DNA of 64,000 nucleotides from Ceratobasidium sp. AG-K (GCA_037039685.1 JAWNGF010000003.1:3162001-3226000); one strand, 5' to 3'. Counted from the first letter of the stretch, positions 21,198 through 32,658 are shown. Notes: generated from the sequence alone by a model not told the origin. Numbers and translations are program-made.

Positions 21198-24026
21198 TTG
21201 TGTACTAGAAAGTTTATGCCTACCTCAGCAACTGGTGTATGCACAAGGGTGAAAACCCCACTCCTCCTTGTTTGTCAAAGACCCCGGTTCCAAAGGTCAA
21301 AGCAAAAGCCTTTGGCCATGATTTTTGGCAATGGGATAACCTGGGGGTGTACGATGCAGCCATACAAGGAAGAGCATGACAGAACCCCTAACTTCAGCAA
21401 GGTGCAGTTGGTGAGCAGCAAGGAGTTCAAGAAACTGTTGCCCAAGGAGCAACAGAAATGGGAGGAGAAGGTTGAGGTGGCTCTTAGAGCAAGCCATGCA
21501 CTTGCAAAGATTACCAACACTGACCAGTGTGTCATGTAAGTCTATAAACTACAATGCAAAAGTATTGTGCCACAGGAGTTCACCCTAAAGCTGTGTTTAT
21601 TTCTACTTGGTGCATATAGACAATATATGCAAGCTGATATGCCAATTATGATCCAAGAATGAGCGAGGTGAAAGGATCAATGGATCCAGCTATGCAGGTC
21701 GAAAGAGGGGGCTGAAAAAAATCGACTCTTTGAGTTTTGAAAATTGCGTAGTTTTAACATAATAGGTATTGTAGACCTTGGTCTGGGGATCTCGCAGAGC
21801 ATTTAATCCCGGAAATTGGCAAAGCGGTTGCTGAGATATGGACGACACAAAATCGAGAAGTTACTAGTAGACCCAGCCAATTTCAACCCCTCCACTAGTA
21901 AATTGTTGATTTTGTGTGACCCATATCTCAGCAACCGCTTTGCCAATTTCCGGGATCAAATGCTCTGCGAGATCCCCAGACCAAGGTCTACAATACCTAT
22001 TATGTTAAAACTACGCAATTTTCAAAACTCAAAGAGTCGATTTTTTTCAGCCCTGTCTTTCGACCTGCATAGCTGGCTCCATTGATCCTTGCACCTTGCT
22101 CATTCTTGGATCATAATAGGCATATCAGCTTGCATATACTGTCTATATACACCAAGTAGAAATAAACACGGCTTTAGGGTGAACCCCTGTGGTGCAATAC
22201 TTTTGCATCATAGTGTATATTGGTTGGTTCACCATGCACTGACCATGTTGCAACTATAGATATGTAGCCAATCTTGTTAAGACACTTTGGGAACTCTCCA
22301 AAGACGCAGAGGAGTTTGCCTGGGTCCAAATGCTCACACTCCTTGTTCACAAGAAGCTGAATGGAAAATATCATATTAGTTGGTAAGTGTCTAGCTCCAA
22401 ACAATTTCCATATTCTGACACCCATTTAGGGAGGTCTCCAAAGGACTCCATGGTTTTGGATTTTCCAAAACCATTGGATACACAATGTCTGCACTCAATG
22501 GATTCATTAAGGATTTGGTTGGTGAGTCAAGCGACCTAGCGGCAATGTCAGAGCCATTCTAACTCCTTCAATTGGTTGAGCAATCAACAATCTGTTTCCA
22601 AAGCCAACCAGGTACCCCAACTTTGCAAATGGAAACATCCCACAGATACCTAGCTTTATGGGGTGAGGGCTTGACAGGCTACAGCACTTATATTGCAATT
22701 ATTTCAAAGGGAGGGCTGGTAAGTAATGGTGAATACCTCATCCAGCCAACATGTTCACTGACCAACTCTTAGTTTTCCAGGGCTTTCCCATAAAAGGACG
22801 CTTGAGCTGGAAAGAGATGAAGGCATCTCTTGACTATTTTTGCAAGCCCAAGCAACACCTGTTTGTTGAATTTGACAAGCCCAGCTACCTTTTGCTGCTG
22901 ATTATCCTCAGTTTCCTCCAATTCATCGTTGCATGTCAAACCAGAAAAGTCCCCTCCCATTTGAGATTGCAATTCCACTGTATCATAGCTGACACTGGCC
23001 CCATCATCCACTGCTCCCAGAGCCAGGGAACCGACCAAGAAGTTGTTGTGCAGGGCAGGAAGGAGGTCACAGTTCTTGTTTTTAAGGACATGGTGACCAA
23101 ATGTCATCAAGCCAACAGTAAAATGAAGTATGAGCAATTGTTGCTCAACTATGCCGATTTTCTTGCCTTTGGCTTAGCTCACGTGCATGCTGTTACTGCC
23201 CCACCTGGCCACCGGCTGCAGCTGCCTTCTGCTGGGCCAACAATCCGCAAAGCCATCATCTTTGGCACAGAGCTGGAGTGACTGCATCTTTTGGCTGGTT
23301 TACTACTGGACACCAGCAAAGATCGAGTAATCCAACTTATAGACACTACAAACAAGCACCAAGCGGACATTCCGGCTATGGTAAATCCTTTTTGAGCACA
23401 TCTATATTTTATCTATCTAATTTTGTGCAATTCAACAGCATCCAAAGGGCGTTTAATTATACCATGGCACTAACCCTTGTGTCATTCCTCTGTCCGTGCT
23501 TGACTTGCATGCCTCCAATTCTACATGGCCCCCAGAATGCTATTTTCAGCTGGCTGGAGTAGCCCCACCAGAGGGTACTCTCTACACCTTCAAGGTCTTT
23601 CAGAAGGAGCTGTGTAAGGCTGACATAATCTGGCACCAGCCAAGCAAAATGCGCTTTGGCAGTGAAACGGGGATTGTGCATGTGGTCTGTGCACTCATCC
23701 AGCTCTAATTCTGCTGTCTCGCTGCCTGTGCAGATTTCACTGCTCCTGAAGACCCTCCAGCTGGTGCAGATCTCTTGTGTTTTCCCATTCACAAGCTTTG
23801 TTGAATTGCATCATGGATTGACAACTGGATTCTGGGGATCCAAGAAGATGTCAAGATACTCTCCCAGACGTCTGATCAACATGGGAAAGGCCTTGCCACA
23901 GTTCCTGAGACCATCACTGACAACCCTGAGCCGGCTCTTGACATAACCCTTCCATCCACCCCACAAACTCTCATTCAATCCAAGTCAAAAGGAAAGAAGC
24001 ATGCAAACACCTCAGATGACAAGGAG
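21198..24026 (+). pseudogene. Broken six-exon gene of unknown function, cut at both ends
   Basis: Exons 21198-21535, 22260-22382, 22430-22521, 22612-22718, 22781-23390 and 23439-24026 join into one phase-consistent frame over five introns (724, 47, 90, 62 and 48 nt; donors GTAAGT, GTAAGT, GTGAGT, GTAAGT and GTAAAT). Intron 1 contains the hairpin transposon; without it the intron would be 53 nt. Landmarks: LLPKEQQKWEEKVEVALRAS (exon 1), VANLVKTLWELSKDAEEFAW (exon 2), GFGFSKTIGYTMSALNGF (exon 3), LSWKEMKASLDYF (exon 5). Nonsense codons TGA 23279, TAA 23454, TAA 23706 and TGA 23802 fit C-to-T changes. The left end is cut by the E5 LTR and the right end by the E6 LTR. I do not recognise the protein; exon 1 recalls HMG-box-like helical proteins of agaricomycetes, which is a weak impression. 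Confidence 0.6.
21547..22215. mobile_element. Near-perfect 669-bp hairpin (foldback/MITE) flanked by TA
   Basis: The left arm (21547-21868, 322 nt) and right arm (21894-22215, 322 nt) are near-perfect reverse complements around a 25-nt loop (21869-21893). TA dinucleotides flank both ends (21545-21546, 22216-22217). The terminal sequence contains ATGCAAAAGTATTG, which together with TA targets is typical of Tc1/mariner-type elements. It has no coding capacity, so it would be mobilised by a transposase elsewhere. It sits in intron 1 of the broken gene. A transcript through it would fold into long double-stranded RNA. Confidence 0.85.
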
Positions 24027-24493
24027 TGTTGTAAGCTTCTTCTTGATGGCTATGAGACAAGTCACAATGGAGAGTGGACGGCACTAAGACCTAAGTGACC
24101 TCTTGAACCGCAACACACTTAAGTGTCTGTAGGCTCTTGAGGGTAGGGGTGGTTTAAAGTGTCACTCAAAGGGGATGCTTGACAAGACAAAACAAGCTGG
24201 GGTTACCAGGCTTGTTGGTCCTCTATATATATTCACAAAGTGGCCAAGTCATACAAGGCGCAGCCACATGAGTCAAACAAAACAGCCAGTCAGGAGTGTC
24301 CATGTGAGTCATGCTGTATGAACAGACATGACTTGTACAAAGCACAGCCGCATTACACAATGTAACAGAATAACCACAAGAAGGTGGCAACGCGGCACAG
24401 GAAGAGACAAACAACATATGAACAGGACAACAGACACAAGGACAGACAGGCAAGGCACAAGACAAGTCCAATGGAGTGAGCTGGCTCATGACA
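24027..24493 (-). repeat. 3' LTR of E6
   Basis: TGTCATGAGC...GCTTACAACA on the minus strand, 467 bp, inserted in the last visible exon of the broken gene to its left. Confidence 0.92.
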
Positions 24494-24506
24494 TTACTCC
24501 CCCTCA
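24494..24506 (-). other. Polypurine tract of E6
   Basis: The minus strand reads CTGAGGGGGAGTAA directly before the 3' LTR. Confidence 0.78.
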
Positions 24507-24535
24507 GGAGTCCATCTAGGGGACCTGGATGGGCT

Positions 24536-25300
24536 TCATTGGATCTCGCAATCCTTGCCTTTGGAGAGCATGTGCTCTTCCAAACCCTCATCCTCCTCAA
24601 TGGTCAAGTCAATTGGGTTAAACACAGTGTTACCTGGTTTGTCAGAGAACTTTTCCCATTCCTCCCATGTCTCCTCCTTTGTCCAGTCAGCCTTGGACCA
24701 GTCCAAAACCCTCTTCTGAGCCTCCACAAAATCCTCATCCCATTGTTGCACGTCCGGCTCTGCTTCCTTCCATGCTGACACATCTGCATCCTCCTACTTC
24801 CACCAGTTTGGAGCCCACTCGAACTTTTCCTTCTGGTATCTTCCCCTTTCCATCTTCCAGTCGCTCAAGTCCCTTTTGTAGTTGGCGTCCCAGGCATTGT
24901 TCCACCTAGGTTGGAGCGTTGGTTGTCTCCTGTTGTACCCTGGTACCCACTTGCTCAAGTATGCCCCCTCTTGTCCCCATTCAACAACTCCGAGCATATG
25001 GGTGGAAAGGAGGACAACCTCCGAGACCTGGAACGCGGCACATCCTCGACAAACAAAGATGTCCTTTTGTAGGAGTTGCATGCGTGTCGGGCATTTCTTT
25101 CCAACCCACTGGAATTCTCCCAGGTCTGAGTGTAGGACGTTGTCCAACGCCTTAAAGTGCATTCTACCGGAGCTCTGTTGCGCCCTCTTGAAGACGTAGA
25201 GGGCGGCTCCAGCGTCGAGGATCCTTGCTGTGGCAAAGGCAGGTCCTTTGAGGACGCAGGTGAGGTTGTTCAAGATGGTGGCATGGGTAACGGCAGGCAT
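24536..25300 (-). pseudogene. E6 ORF3, one nonsense codon
   Basis: The ATG at 25300 (MPAVTHATILNNL) opens 254 codons, the same length as the intact copies in E7 and E11, with a single TAG at 24794-24796 after WAPNWWK (a Trp codon, TGG, or CAG in relatives). It keeps LHSDLGEFQWV, the C-x-G-C motif (FVCRGCAAF), WGQEGAY and the Trp-rich acidic C-terminal half. The pol tail overlaps its start in another frame. Confidence 0.88.
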
Positions 25301-25475
25301 TGTGAGGAGCAGAAGAGATTTAGAGCGTAGAGTTGTGAGTTTGTTCTGGAGTAGTTGCAAGTTTTGCAGATGTCAATACCGACTGCGCCCCCTCTGCCTT
25401 TTATCTTTCCTGGAATGTAGTTAGATGGTGTGGGAGCTTTGGGGTGTTGACATATAAAGTCCTTGATGATCTTGG
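25270..25475 (-). pseudogene. pol: E6 pol, C-terminal end (beyond E7)
   Basis: This piece carries the end of Pol after the chromodomain: IIKDFICQHPKAPTPSN, a basic GKIKGRGG stretch, then ICKTCNYS and the region leading into ORF3. It joins the main pol part at 32659 when E7 and one copy of CTTGG are removed. Confidence 0.85.
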
Positions 25476-25930
25476 TGTCGTAAGCTTCTTCTTGGTGGCT
25501 ATCAGACAAGCCGCAATGAAATTGGACGGCACTAAGACCTAAGACACCTCTTGAATCACACCACACTTAAGTGGCTGTAGACTCTTGAGGGTAAGGGTGG
25601 TTCAAAGTGTCACTCAAAGGGGATGTTTGACAAGACAAAACAAGCTGGGGTTACCAGGCTTGTTGGTCCTCTATATATATTTGGAAACAGGCCAAGTCAT
25701 ACATCGGCGCAGCCACATGAGTCACACACAGCAGCCAGTCAGGAGTGTCCAAGTGAGTCATGCTGTATGAACAGACATGACTCATACGAAGCACAGCCGC
25801 GTTACACAATGTAACAGAATAACCACAAGAAGGTGGCAACGCGGCAAACAGAAACAGAAACACAAAGCAAAAGAGAACACAGGCGGGCGAGACAACAGGC
25901 AAGTCCGATGGAGAGAGCTAGCTCACAACA
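25476..25930 (-). repeat. 3' LTR of E7
   Basis: 455 bp, TGTTGTGAGC...GCTTACGACA on the minus strand; two TGAGTCA sites and a TATATATA stretch near 25671. Confidence 0.93.
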
Positions 25931-25945
25931 TTACTCCCCCCTAAG
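25931..25945 (-). other. Polypurine tract of E7
   Basis: The minus strand reads CTTAGGGGGGAGTAA next to the 3' LTR. Confidence 0.8.
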
Positions 25946-25972
25946 AGTCCGTCTAGGGGACCTGGACGGGCT

Positions 25973-26737
25973 CTACTGGATCCCACAATCCTTGCCCTTT
26001 GCAAGCATGTACTCCTCCAGTCCCTCGTCCTCCTCCAGGGTCAGGTTGATGGGGTTGAATACAGTGTTACCCGGCTCATCCAAGAACTTTTCCCATTCCT
26101 CCCATGTCTCCTCCCTTGTCCAGTTGGCCTTGGACCAGTCCAAAACCCTCTTCTGGGTCTCCACAAATTCCTCATCCCATTGTTGCGTGTTAGGTTCCAC
26201 CTCCTTCCATGCTGATACGTTTGCCTCCTCCCACTTCCACCAGTTTGGCGCCCATTTGAACTTTTCCTTCTGGTACCTTCCCCTTTCCATCTTCCAGTTG
26301 CTCTGGTTCCTCTCGAAGTTGGCGTCCCAGGCATTGTTACATCTAGGTTGGAGCGTTGGCTGCCTTCCGTCATACCCCAGTACCCACTCGCTTGAGTACG
26401 CTCCTTCTTGTCCCCATTTGACCACTCCGAGTATATGGGTGGAGAGGAGGACAACCTCCAAGACCTGGAATGCGGCACATCCTCGGCAAACAAAGATGTC
26501 TTTCTGCAGCAGTTGCATGCGTGTCGGCCATTTCTTTCCAACCCACTGGAATTCCCCCAGGTCTGAGTGGAGGATGTCGTCCGAGGCCCTGAAGTGCATT
26601 CTTCCGGAGCCTTGTTGCAACCTCTTGAAGACGTAGAGCGCAGCTCCGGCGTCAAGGATCCTTGCTGTGGCAATGGCAGGTCCTTTGAGGACACGGGTGA
26701 GGTTGTTGGCAATGGTGGCACGGGTGACGGCAGGCAT
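25973..26737 (-). CDS. E7 ORF3: intact 254-aa Trp-rich protein
   Basis: The ATG at 26737 (MPAVTRATIANNL) matches the start of every other copy, and the frame is open for 254 codons, exactly the length in E11. Landmarks: ILDAGAALYVFKR, LHSDLGEFQWVGKKWPTRM, FVCRGCAAF (Cys-x-Gly-Cys), WGQEGAYSSEW, then an acidic Trp-rich half ending in PGNTVFNPINLTLEEDEGLE. It has no signal peptide or membrane segment. The frame is -1 relative to pol, and pol stays open across about 700 nt of it. Survival of the ORF when gag, RT and integrase are all mutated is notable. The function is unknown. Confidence 0.85.
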   Translation of the reverse strand: MPAVTRATIANNLTRVLKGPAIATARILDAGAALYVFKRLQQGSGRMHFRASDDILHSDLGEFQWVGKKWPTRMQLLQKDIFVCRGCAAFQVLEVVLLSTHILGVVKWGQEGAYSSEWVLGYDGRQPTLQPRCNNAWDANFERNQSNWKMERGRYQKEKFKWAPNWWKWEEANVSAWKEVEPNTQQWDEEFVETQKRVLDWSKANWTREETWEEWEKFLDEPGNTVFNPINLTLEEDEGLEEYMLAKGKDCGIQ

Positions 26738-29700
26738 TGTGGAAAGCAGAAAAGATTTAAAGCATAGAGTTGAGAGTGTGATTTGGAGTAGTAGCAAGTT
26801 TTGCAGATATCACTACCGGTTGCGCCCCCTCTGCCTTTTATCTTTCCTGGAACGTAGTTAGATGGCGTGGGAGCTTCAGGGTGTTGGTGTAGAAGGTCCT
26901 TCATGATCTTCGAAAGGTGACCAAAATCTTCTGCCCTTTGTTCCATGTCTTCTTCACTTCCATAAGCCTTCCATCTGACCCTGTAAAAAAGACCATCCTT
27001 TGTCTCCTTCCAGTCTAAAATCTTCTCTACTTCATATTCTTCTTCTCCTTCTTCAGTGATTATTGGCGGTGGTTGGGGTTGGTTTTGCTTGAACTCTGTG
27101 TCTTCTATGTAAGGGCTGAGCAAGTCGATGTGGAAAACAGGGTGCACCCTCATTGTTGCTGGCAGACTGAGCTCATCAGCATGTGATCCTATCTTCTGCT
27201 TCACAACAAATGGTCCATGCTTCTTGTTATCCAGTTTCCTTTAGGGTCTTTTTGTTTGGATGTTTCTTCCCAACAGCCATACTAGATCTCCTTCTTGGTA
27301 CTCGTTTTTTGGTTCTTCCTCCGGGAGCCTTTGGTTTTCCATAGATGCAATAGCTTTGTCGTGGATGCTACGCCATTTTTCCGTAATGGTGTTTGCTTCA
27401 GGAACTGTTGTTCCTTCTGATGAGATGTTCCACAATGGTTCCCTGCCGTAGACTATTGCAAAAGGGGAATTACACGTTACAAGGTGCTTCTGCAGATTAT
27501 AGCTGAATTCTGCACTTGGTAACAAGTCCGCCCAATCATCTTGCCAGTAGTTGACAAAGGATTGTAGCCAGCCTTCCATCCATGGGTTGATTCTTTCTGT
27601 TATTCCATCCATCTGGGGGTGGTAGGCGGTGCTGAAACTTGGGCTAGTTCCAATTCTCTCGTAAACGGCCTTCATAAGTTTAGAGTTGAAGGTAGTCCCT
27701 TGGTCTGAGATTGTGCTTTTTGGAAAGCCGTGTAGTTTCCAAACATTTGTGACAAAAAGATTTGCCAACTCGCTTGCCAAGTGGGATTCTCTGCAGGGTA
27801 TGAAATGCGCCACTCTTGAGAACCGGTCCACCACTACCATGATGCTGTCTGACCCTCTGGACCTCGGCAATTTTACTACAAAGTTGAATGCTATGTCTTC
27901 CCAGGGACCTTTTGGAATTTCTAGAGGTTTGATTGGCACTGTTGACTTTGATCCCCTTGTTTGTTGGCAGGTTTCACAGGATTCCATGTATCTATTTATG
28001 CTCTGCTTCATCCCTGGCCAGAAGTATCTTCTTGCTATAAGTTCCAACATCCTGGCTTGTCCCTGATGCCCTGCGATCCTTGAGTCGTGGTGTAGTCGCA
28101 TGATGGACAGTCTGGCTTCCTTATCTTCCGGGACGTAAATTTTCCCTTTGTACCATATTAGTCCCTCCTTGAAGTCGTAATCTTTTGCGCTATGTTGCAG
28201 GGTTCTTGGTAACATTTCCCTTGATTTGCAGATTTCCTTGATCTTTGCCAGTCCTTCATCAGTTTCTTGTGCTTCCTTGATAGTGGCCATAATGTCTGTG
28301 TCCATCTGCCCCATAAATCCTTTAAATTTTTCAGCGGATATCATAATTTGTTCCGGTGTGGGAATATCCTCATGATCAGATCGTTTTGACAACAGGTCCG
28401 GTTTAGACAAAAGGATTCCAGGACGGTATATGATAGCGAAGTTGTAGGAAGCTAGTAGTTGATGCCATCTTGCGTGTCAGCGGTTGAACGTTCTTGCTTC
28501 TTTCCAGAACTGTAGGTTCCTGTGATCAGTGTAGATAGTGATTGGATCCTTTGTTCCCTCAAGGTAGAGCCTCCAATGTGTCAGTGACTCTATGATTGCC
28601 ATAAGTTCCTTGTCATGGACGTCGTAGTTGAGCTGCGCCTCATTGAAGGATTTTGATAGGAACGCTATAGGGTGTAGGTAACCATCATCTTGCCTTTGGG
28701 AAAGAATTGCCCCCATTGCTACTCCGCTCGCATCTGTCTCCAGAAAAAAGGGTTTCTCAGGGTCAGGATGGCGTAGTGTGGGTTCCTTGCTAATTTCTGC
28801 TTTCAGGGCATCAAAAGCCTCCTGCTGCTCCTCCTCCCACTTCCATTTGTTATCCTTTCTTGTAAGGGTTGTCAAGGGCTTTGCTAAACGGCTGAAATTT
28901 GGTACAAATCTTTGGTAGAAGTTTGCAAATCCTAGGAACGCTTGAACCTGCTTGACCGTTTTTGCTTCCTTCCATTCCTTTATTGCCTTGACCTCCTCTT
29001 CCTCCATAGAGATGCCAGAATCACTGATTCCAAGTCTGGTATATGTAAGTTTGCTGACAAAGAATTCGCATTTTGGGAGCTTTGCAAATAGGTTTTCATC
29101 CAGTAAGATCTTCAGCACCTTCCTGACATCTATAGTATGTTGACTTCTGTTTTTAGAGAAGACTAGGATGTTGTCAATGTATACTATAACACACACGTCA
29201 ATAAGGTCATGGAAAATGTGGTTCATGTATCTTTGGAATATGGCAGGTGCGTTTTTTAGCCTAAAGGGCATGACAATGTATTCGAAAAGGCCTTCCTTGG
29301 TTCTGAAAGCTGTCTTCCATTCGTCCCCTTCCCTAATTCTGATATTGTTGAAACCCATGCGCAGATTGATCTTGGAGAAAATTTGTGCATCCTTGATTTT
29401 ATCAAGAAGATCTTCCATTAAGGGCATTGGGAACCTGTCGTCCTTAGTAATGGCGTTCACTCCTCTGAGGTCTTGAACAAGCCGTAATTGTCGTACTGCT
29501 TCTGGATTCTTTGGATCGCTAGGTTTTTTGACAAAGAAGCAAGGTGATGCAATGGGGGATTTGCTGGGTCGAATTTTCCCAGCGGCGATTTCCTCATCCA
29601 GGTACTCCCTCAGTGCAATAGATTCAGCTGGTGAGAGTGGGATAGGTCTGGCTGGTTTTGGAAGTTCAGCCCCTTCCTTGAAGTCAATGGCGCAGTTGTA

Positions 29701-30216
29701 TGGGCAATGGTCCAGAATTCTCTTGAACTTTTCCTTGCTAAACACATCGGCAAATTCCTTGAATTCTTCTGGTAGGTCGTCTATTGAGGCTGTTCTTGCC
29801 TGTATGGGTTCAGGTCACCATGATATGCATTTTGTTTTCCAGTTAATATTGGGGTTTGCCTCCTCCAGCCAGTCAAGTCCTAAAATGAGCTTGGGTTCTC
29901 CAGTAGGCATAGCAAAAAAGATTTGTTTGAAGGTTTTTCCCTCTACGTCTAGTACAAGCTTGGCTTTGAAGCGTATTTGGTGTGAGAGCTCCTTTCCCTG
30001 GATGCCAATTACTTCTCGTGGAGAGGGAAGCTCAATGAGAGGAATGTTGTTGGAGCGGGCCCAAGAGATCTCCATAAAGTTCTTCGAAGCTCCTGAATCA
30101 ATGAGGGTAGGGACTGGTTCTGTGATTCTGGCGATGTTTGTGTAAACAATGGTTGATTCGTTTGTTGCTCTAAAGTACATTGTTCCCATTGCTGGTTCTT
30201 TGGTCTCTCCACACAC
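26041..30216 (-). pseudogene. pol: E7 pol: one frame with three nonsense codons
   Basis: Protease (TLIDSGASKNF) lies at 29815-30216; a TGA near 29815 stands for the Arg in ISWRPEP of E6. RT and RNase H are at 28477-29745: motif A reads KINLRMGF (Asp to Asn, 29365-29367) and the active site YIDN (29170-29172) instead of YIDD. A TGA follows FNR at 28477. Integrase (27241-28410) has the zinc motif and SDQGTTF and TDGITE, but its first core Asp is Asn (AFNF, 27883-27885); a TAA follows. The chromodomain (YEVEKILDW to RWKAYGSEEDMEQ) and the CKTC tail run open across most of ORF3 to 26041. Confidence 0.93.
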
Positions 30217-30218
30217 CG

Positions 30219-32180
30219 TTAGAGGGAGACCCCTTCTTTTCCTGAATCTTCTATTATCGTAGCTTCTCTTCCCTTTATGCTGGGCTCAGTTGTTATCCAC
30301 TCCTTTGATGAGCATTTGAGCGAACGGTGGCCTTCTTGGCCGCACTTCAGACATTGGTTTGATGCTATTCTTGCCTTGTATACTTCGTCTGGAAGCTGCT
30401 TTGTGGAAGTTTGCCCAGTAGTGGTCAATTGGGGTGTTTTCTTTCCAGTGGATGCCGTGATCTGTTGCAATTTCTGGTTGATGGAGATTGCAACAGTGAT
30501 CCATTGGTTAAGGTTAAGGTGCCTTTCAGTTCCATCCTCGTTGATAAGGGAAAGTTCAAATCGTGCCAATTCTGTCTTGATTTCCGGCTTGAGTCCTTCC
30601 TTGAATTGGTTGATAAGGGCTTCTTCCCCCCAGTTCACATCCACCATGTGAAATCGGAATTCTGTTGCATAGTTTGCTACTGAATTGATTTGCTTGCTCT
30701 TTTGAATATCAGCTTCCGCCTTGGCCTTCTTGTTAGGGTCGCTAAATTGCTCCATGAAGTGTGATTTGAATGTTTCCCATGATCCTAGGTTTGGGTCTGG
30801 AACTCCATTGTTCATAGACCGTAGTAGCACCTGAGCCCAATGTGTAGCGGACTTGTTGTCTGATTTGAAGTTGGCTAGTGCTTCTCTAATTTGTTCTTGT
30901 CCCAAGTTGTATTGGTTGCCCAACCTGACAAAGTAGCTTTCCATTTGGGTGATGAACATTTCTGCTCCTGCTCCTTTCTTCCTGTCAAAAGCCTCTGGTC
31001 TAGTTACTTTTGGACGTCTTGCTTCCCTTCTGTTGTTGGGGTTTTCAGAAAGCTGTCGTATCCTTTGTTCTAATTTGTCAAGTCTGGTTGATTCTGCTTC
31101 AGGGTGGGGGGGTGATACAGCATGTAGGGATGCTTTGTCTACCTGTTCACACATGTTATTGATTGCATCAATGACGATCCTTCCGTCTCCCCTTAGTCCT
31201 TCTAGTCCTTGGGTGATTGCTTCATTCCAGGCTAACTGTGCCTGTCTTGTGGTGTTAAGATCTTCTTGTACATTGTTTACTAGTCCTTGTGTGTTTGTGA
31301 CTTTGTTTCTTAAGCGGATTACATCTTGTCCAACCAGGAAGCTGTTGTGTTCACTGTTTTGTGCAGCGGTAAGGATATCAGTCAGGGTTCCTTGTAGGTT
31401 ATTGAGGGAATCGTTGAAGATTTGTTGGTTGTTAGCCAACACTTGAGTGGATTATTCTAACCCGTTGAGTCTTCTGTCAATTGTTATCCTCATTCCATCA
31501 ATAATCCTTAGCAGTGCATTGTGTCTTCCAAGCTGAAGATCGTCGAGGTCGTCAAGGTTACTACTCACCGTTCTTCCGCTGGAGCTAGAACTTGAGCTGG
31601 GAATCCTAGGGTGTTCTTGTCCTTCAGTTGCTGTCGCTTGCTGGGAATATCCTTGTGGTACGTATGGCGGCACTGGGTTAACTGGGGTCACGGCCTGAGA
31701 GCTTATTGGGATTGGGCCGGCATTGGTGATGGTTCCCCCAATCTGTGGTACTTGAGCAGTAAGGGGAATGTGCGGTGTGGGTGGCGGCCTGATCGGAACA
31801 AGGGATACGCCCCCGTGGGCTTCAGGTTGAGGGGAAAAAAACTGTCTTCTGGATCCCATAGGCCATAGTGGTCATGATGGGCCTGGAGATTCATTTGAGA
31901 TAGGGATTTGAATTGTGACCAGTGTGGGGTCGTTGGTGATGTCTCCTGGTTCTCTAGTAACAATGGTGGGTTCTTCTTGTATGATTGAAACATTCTTGGC
32001 GTTAAATGTTCCAGGCATAGAGGCTTGGCTTTGTGGGCGAGACCTTGCTGGTCCTCCCACCTGTGCTTGCGCAATATCTTGCTTGTTGAGGGAACTTGTA
32101 GGTCTCGAAGCCCTACTTGGTCCTCTCCTTGTAGAGAGTGGTGTCGCAAGGCGTGACCCCGCATCCTCTTGTATGGACAT
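30219..32180 (-). pseudogene. gag: E7 gag, two nonsense codons
   Basis: The ATG at 32180 (MSIQEDAGSR) opens a single frame to TAA at 30219. It holds a Pro/Ser-rich N-terminus (RPPPTPHIP), a heptad-rich region, the capsid-like block EMFITQMESYF, LKPEIKTELARFELSLINED, and the knuckle CLKCGQEGHRSLKC. TGA at 31872 (Arg in E6) and TAA at 31452 (Gln in E6) are both C-to-T changes. Confidence 0.92.
30237..30243 (-). other. Frameshift heptamer of E7, mutated
   Basis: The site that is G-GGA-AAA in relatives reads A-GGA-AAA here. The -1 frame is still open into VCGETKEP. Confidence 0.5.
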
Positions 32181-32188
32181 GATTGTTA

Positions 32189-32200
32189 AGCTTGTTTTGT
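32189..32200 (-). other. Primer-binding site of E7
   Basis: ACAAAACAAGCT on the minus strand, two nt inside the LTR; exact complement of AGCTTGTTTTGT in the LTR (32363-32374), where the RNA is predicted to start. Confidence 0.75.
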
Positions 32201-32202
32201 AA

Positions 32203-32658
32203 TGTTGTAAGCTTCTTCTGGGTGGCTATCAGACAAGCCGCAATGGAAAGTGGACAGCACTAAGACCTAAGAGACCTCTTGAATTGCACCACACTTAAGT
32301 GGCTGTAGACTCTTGAGGGTAGGGGTGGTTCAAAGTGTCACTCAAGGGGGATGTTTGACAAGACAAAACAAGCTGGGGTTACCAGGCTTGTTGGTCCTCT
32401 ATATATATTCGGAAACAGGCCAAGTCATACATCGGCGCAGCCACACAAGTCACACACAGCAGCCAGTCAGGAGTGTCCAAGTGAGCCATGCTGTATGAAC
32501 AGACATGACTCGTACAAAGCACAGCCGCATTACACAATGTAACAGAATAACCACAAGAAGGTGGCAACGCGGCAAACAGAAACAGAAACACAAAGCAAAA
32601 GAGAACACAGGCGGGCAAGACAACAGGCAAGTCCGATGGAGAGAGCTAGCTCAGGACA
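32203..32658 (-). repeat. 5' LTR of E7
   Basis: 456 bp; the outer end reads TGTCCTGAGC on the minus strand, a change from the usual TGTTGTGAGC. It is flanked by the CTTGG duplication. Confidence 0.93.

Larger units (their letters stand above)
25476..32658 (-). mobile_element. E7: full-length chromodomain Gypsy element nested in E6
   Basis: About 7.18 kb with LTRs of 455 and 456 bp that differ at about 20 positions by eye, a 5-bp CTTGG target duplication, PBS, gag, pol, intact ORF3 and PPT. It belongs to the same subfamily as E6. Gag has two nonsense codons and pol three, and the RT active site is mutated (YIDN), so it cannot move on its own. Confidence 0.95.

Noticed and set aside
24027..25475. 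A separate truncated element
   Set aside because: The CTTGG duplication and the continuity of pol show that it is the 3' end of E6, split by E7.
25623..25814. Repeated short ORFs beginning MFDKTKQAG, or ending in similar peptides, at many places
   Set aside because: They are chance translations of the LTRs and recur only because LTRs recur.
25833..26636. Long open frames on the strand opposite ORF3 (also 6471-7103 plus, 53818-54288 minus and 57879-58436 minus)
   Set aside because: They are Pro/Ser-rich because Trp and Gly codons read backwards as Pro; they differ between copies and match no family. They are shadows of ORF3.
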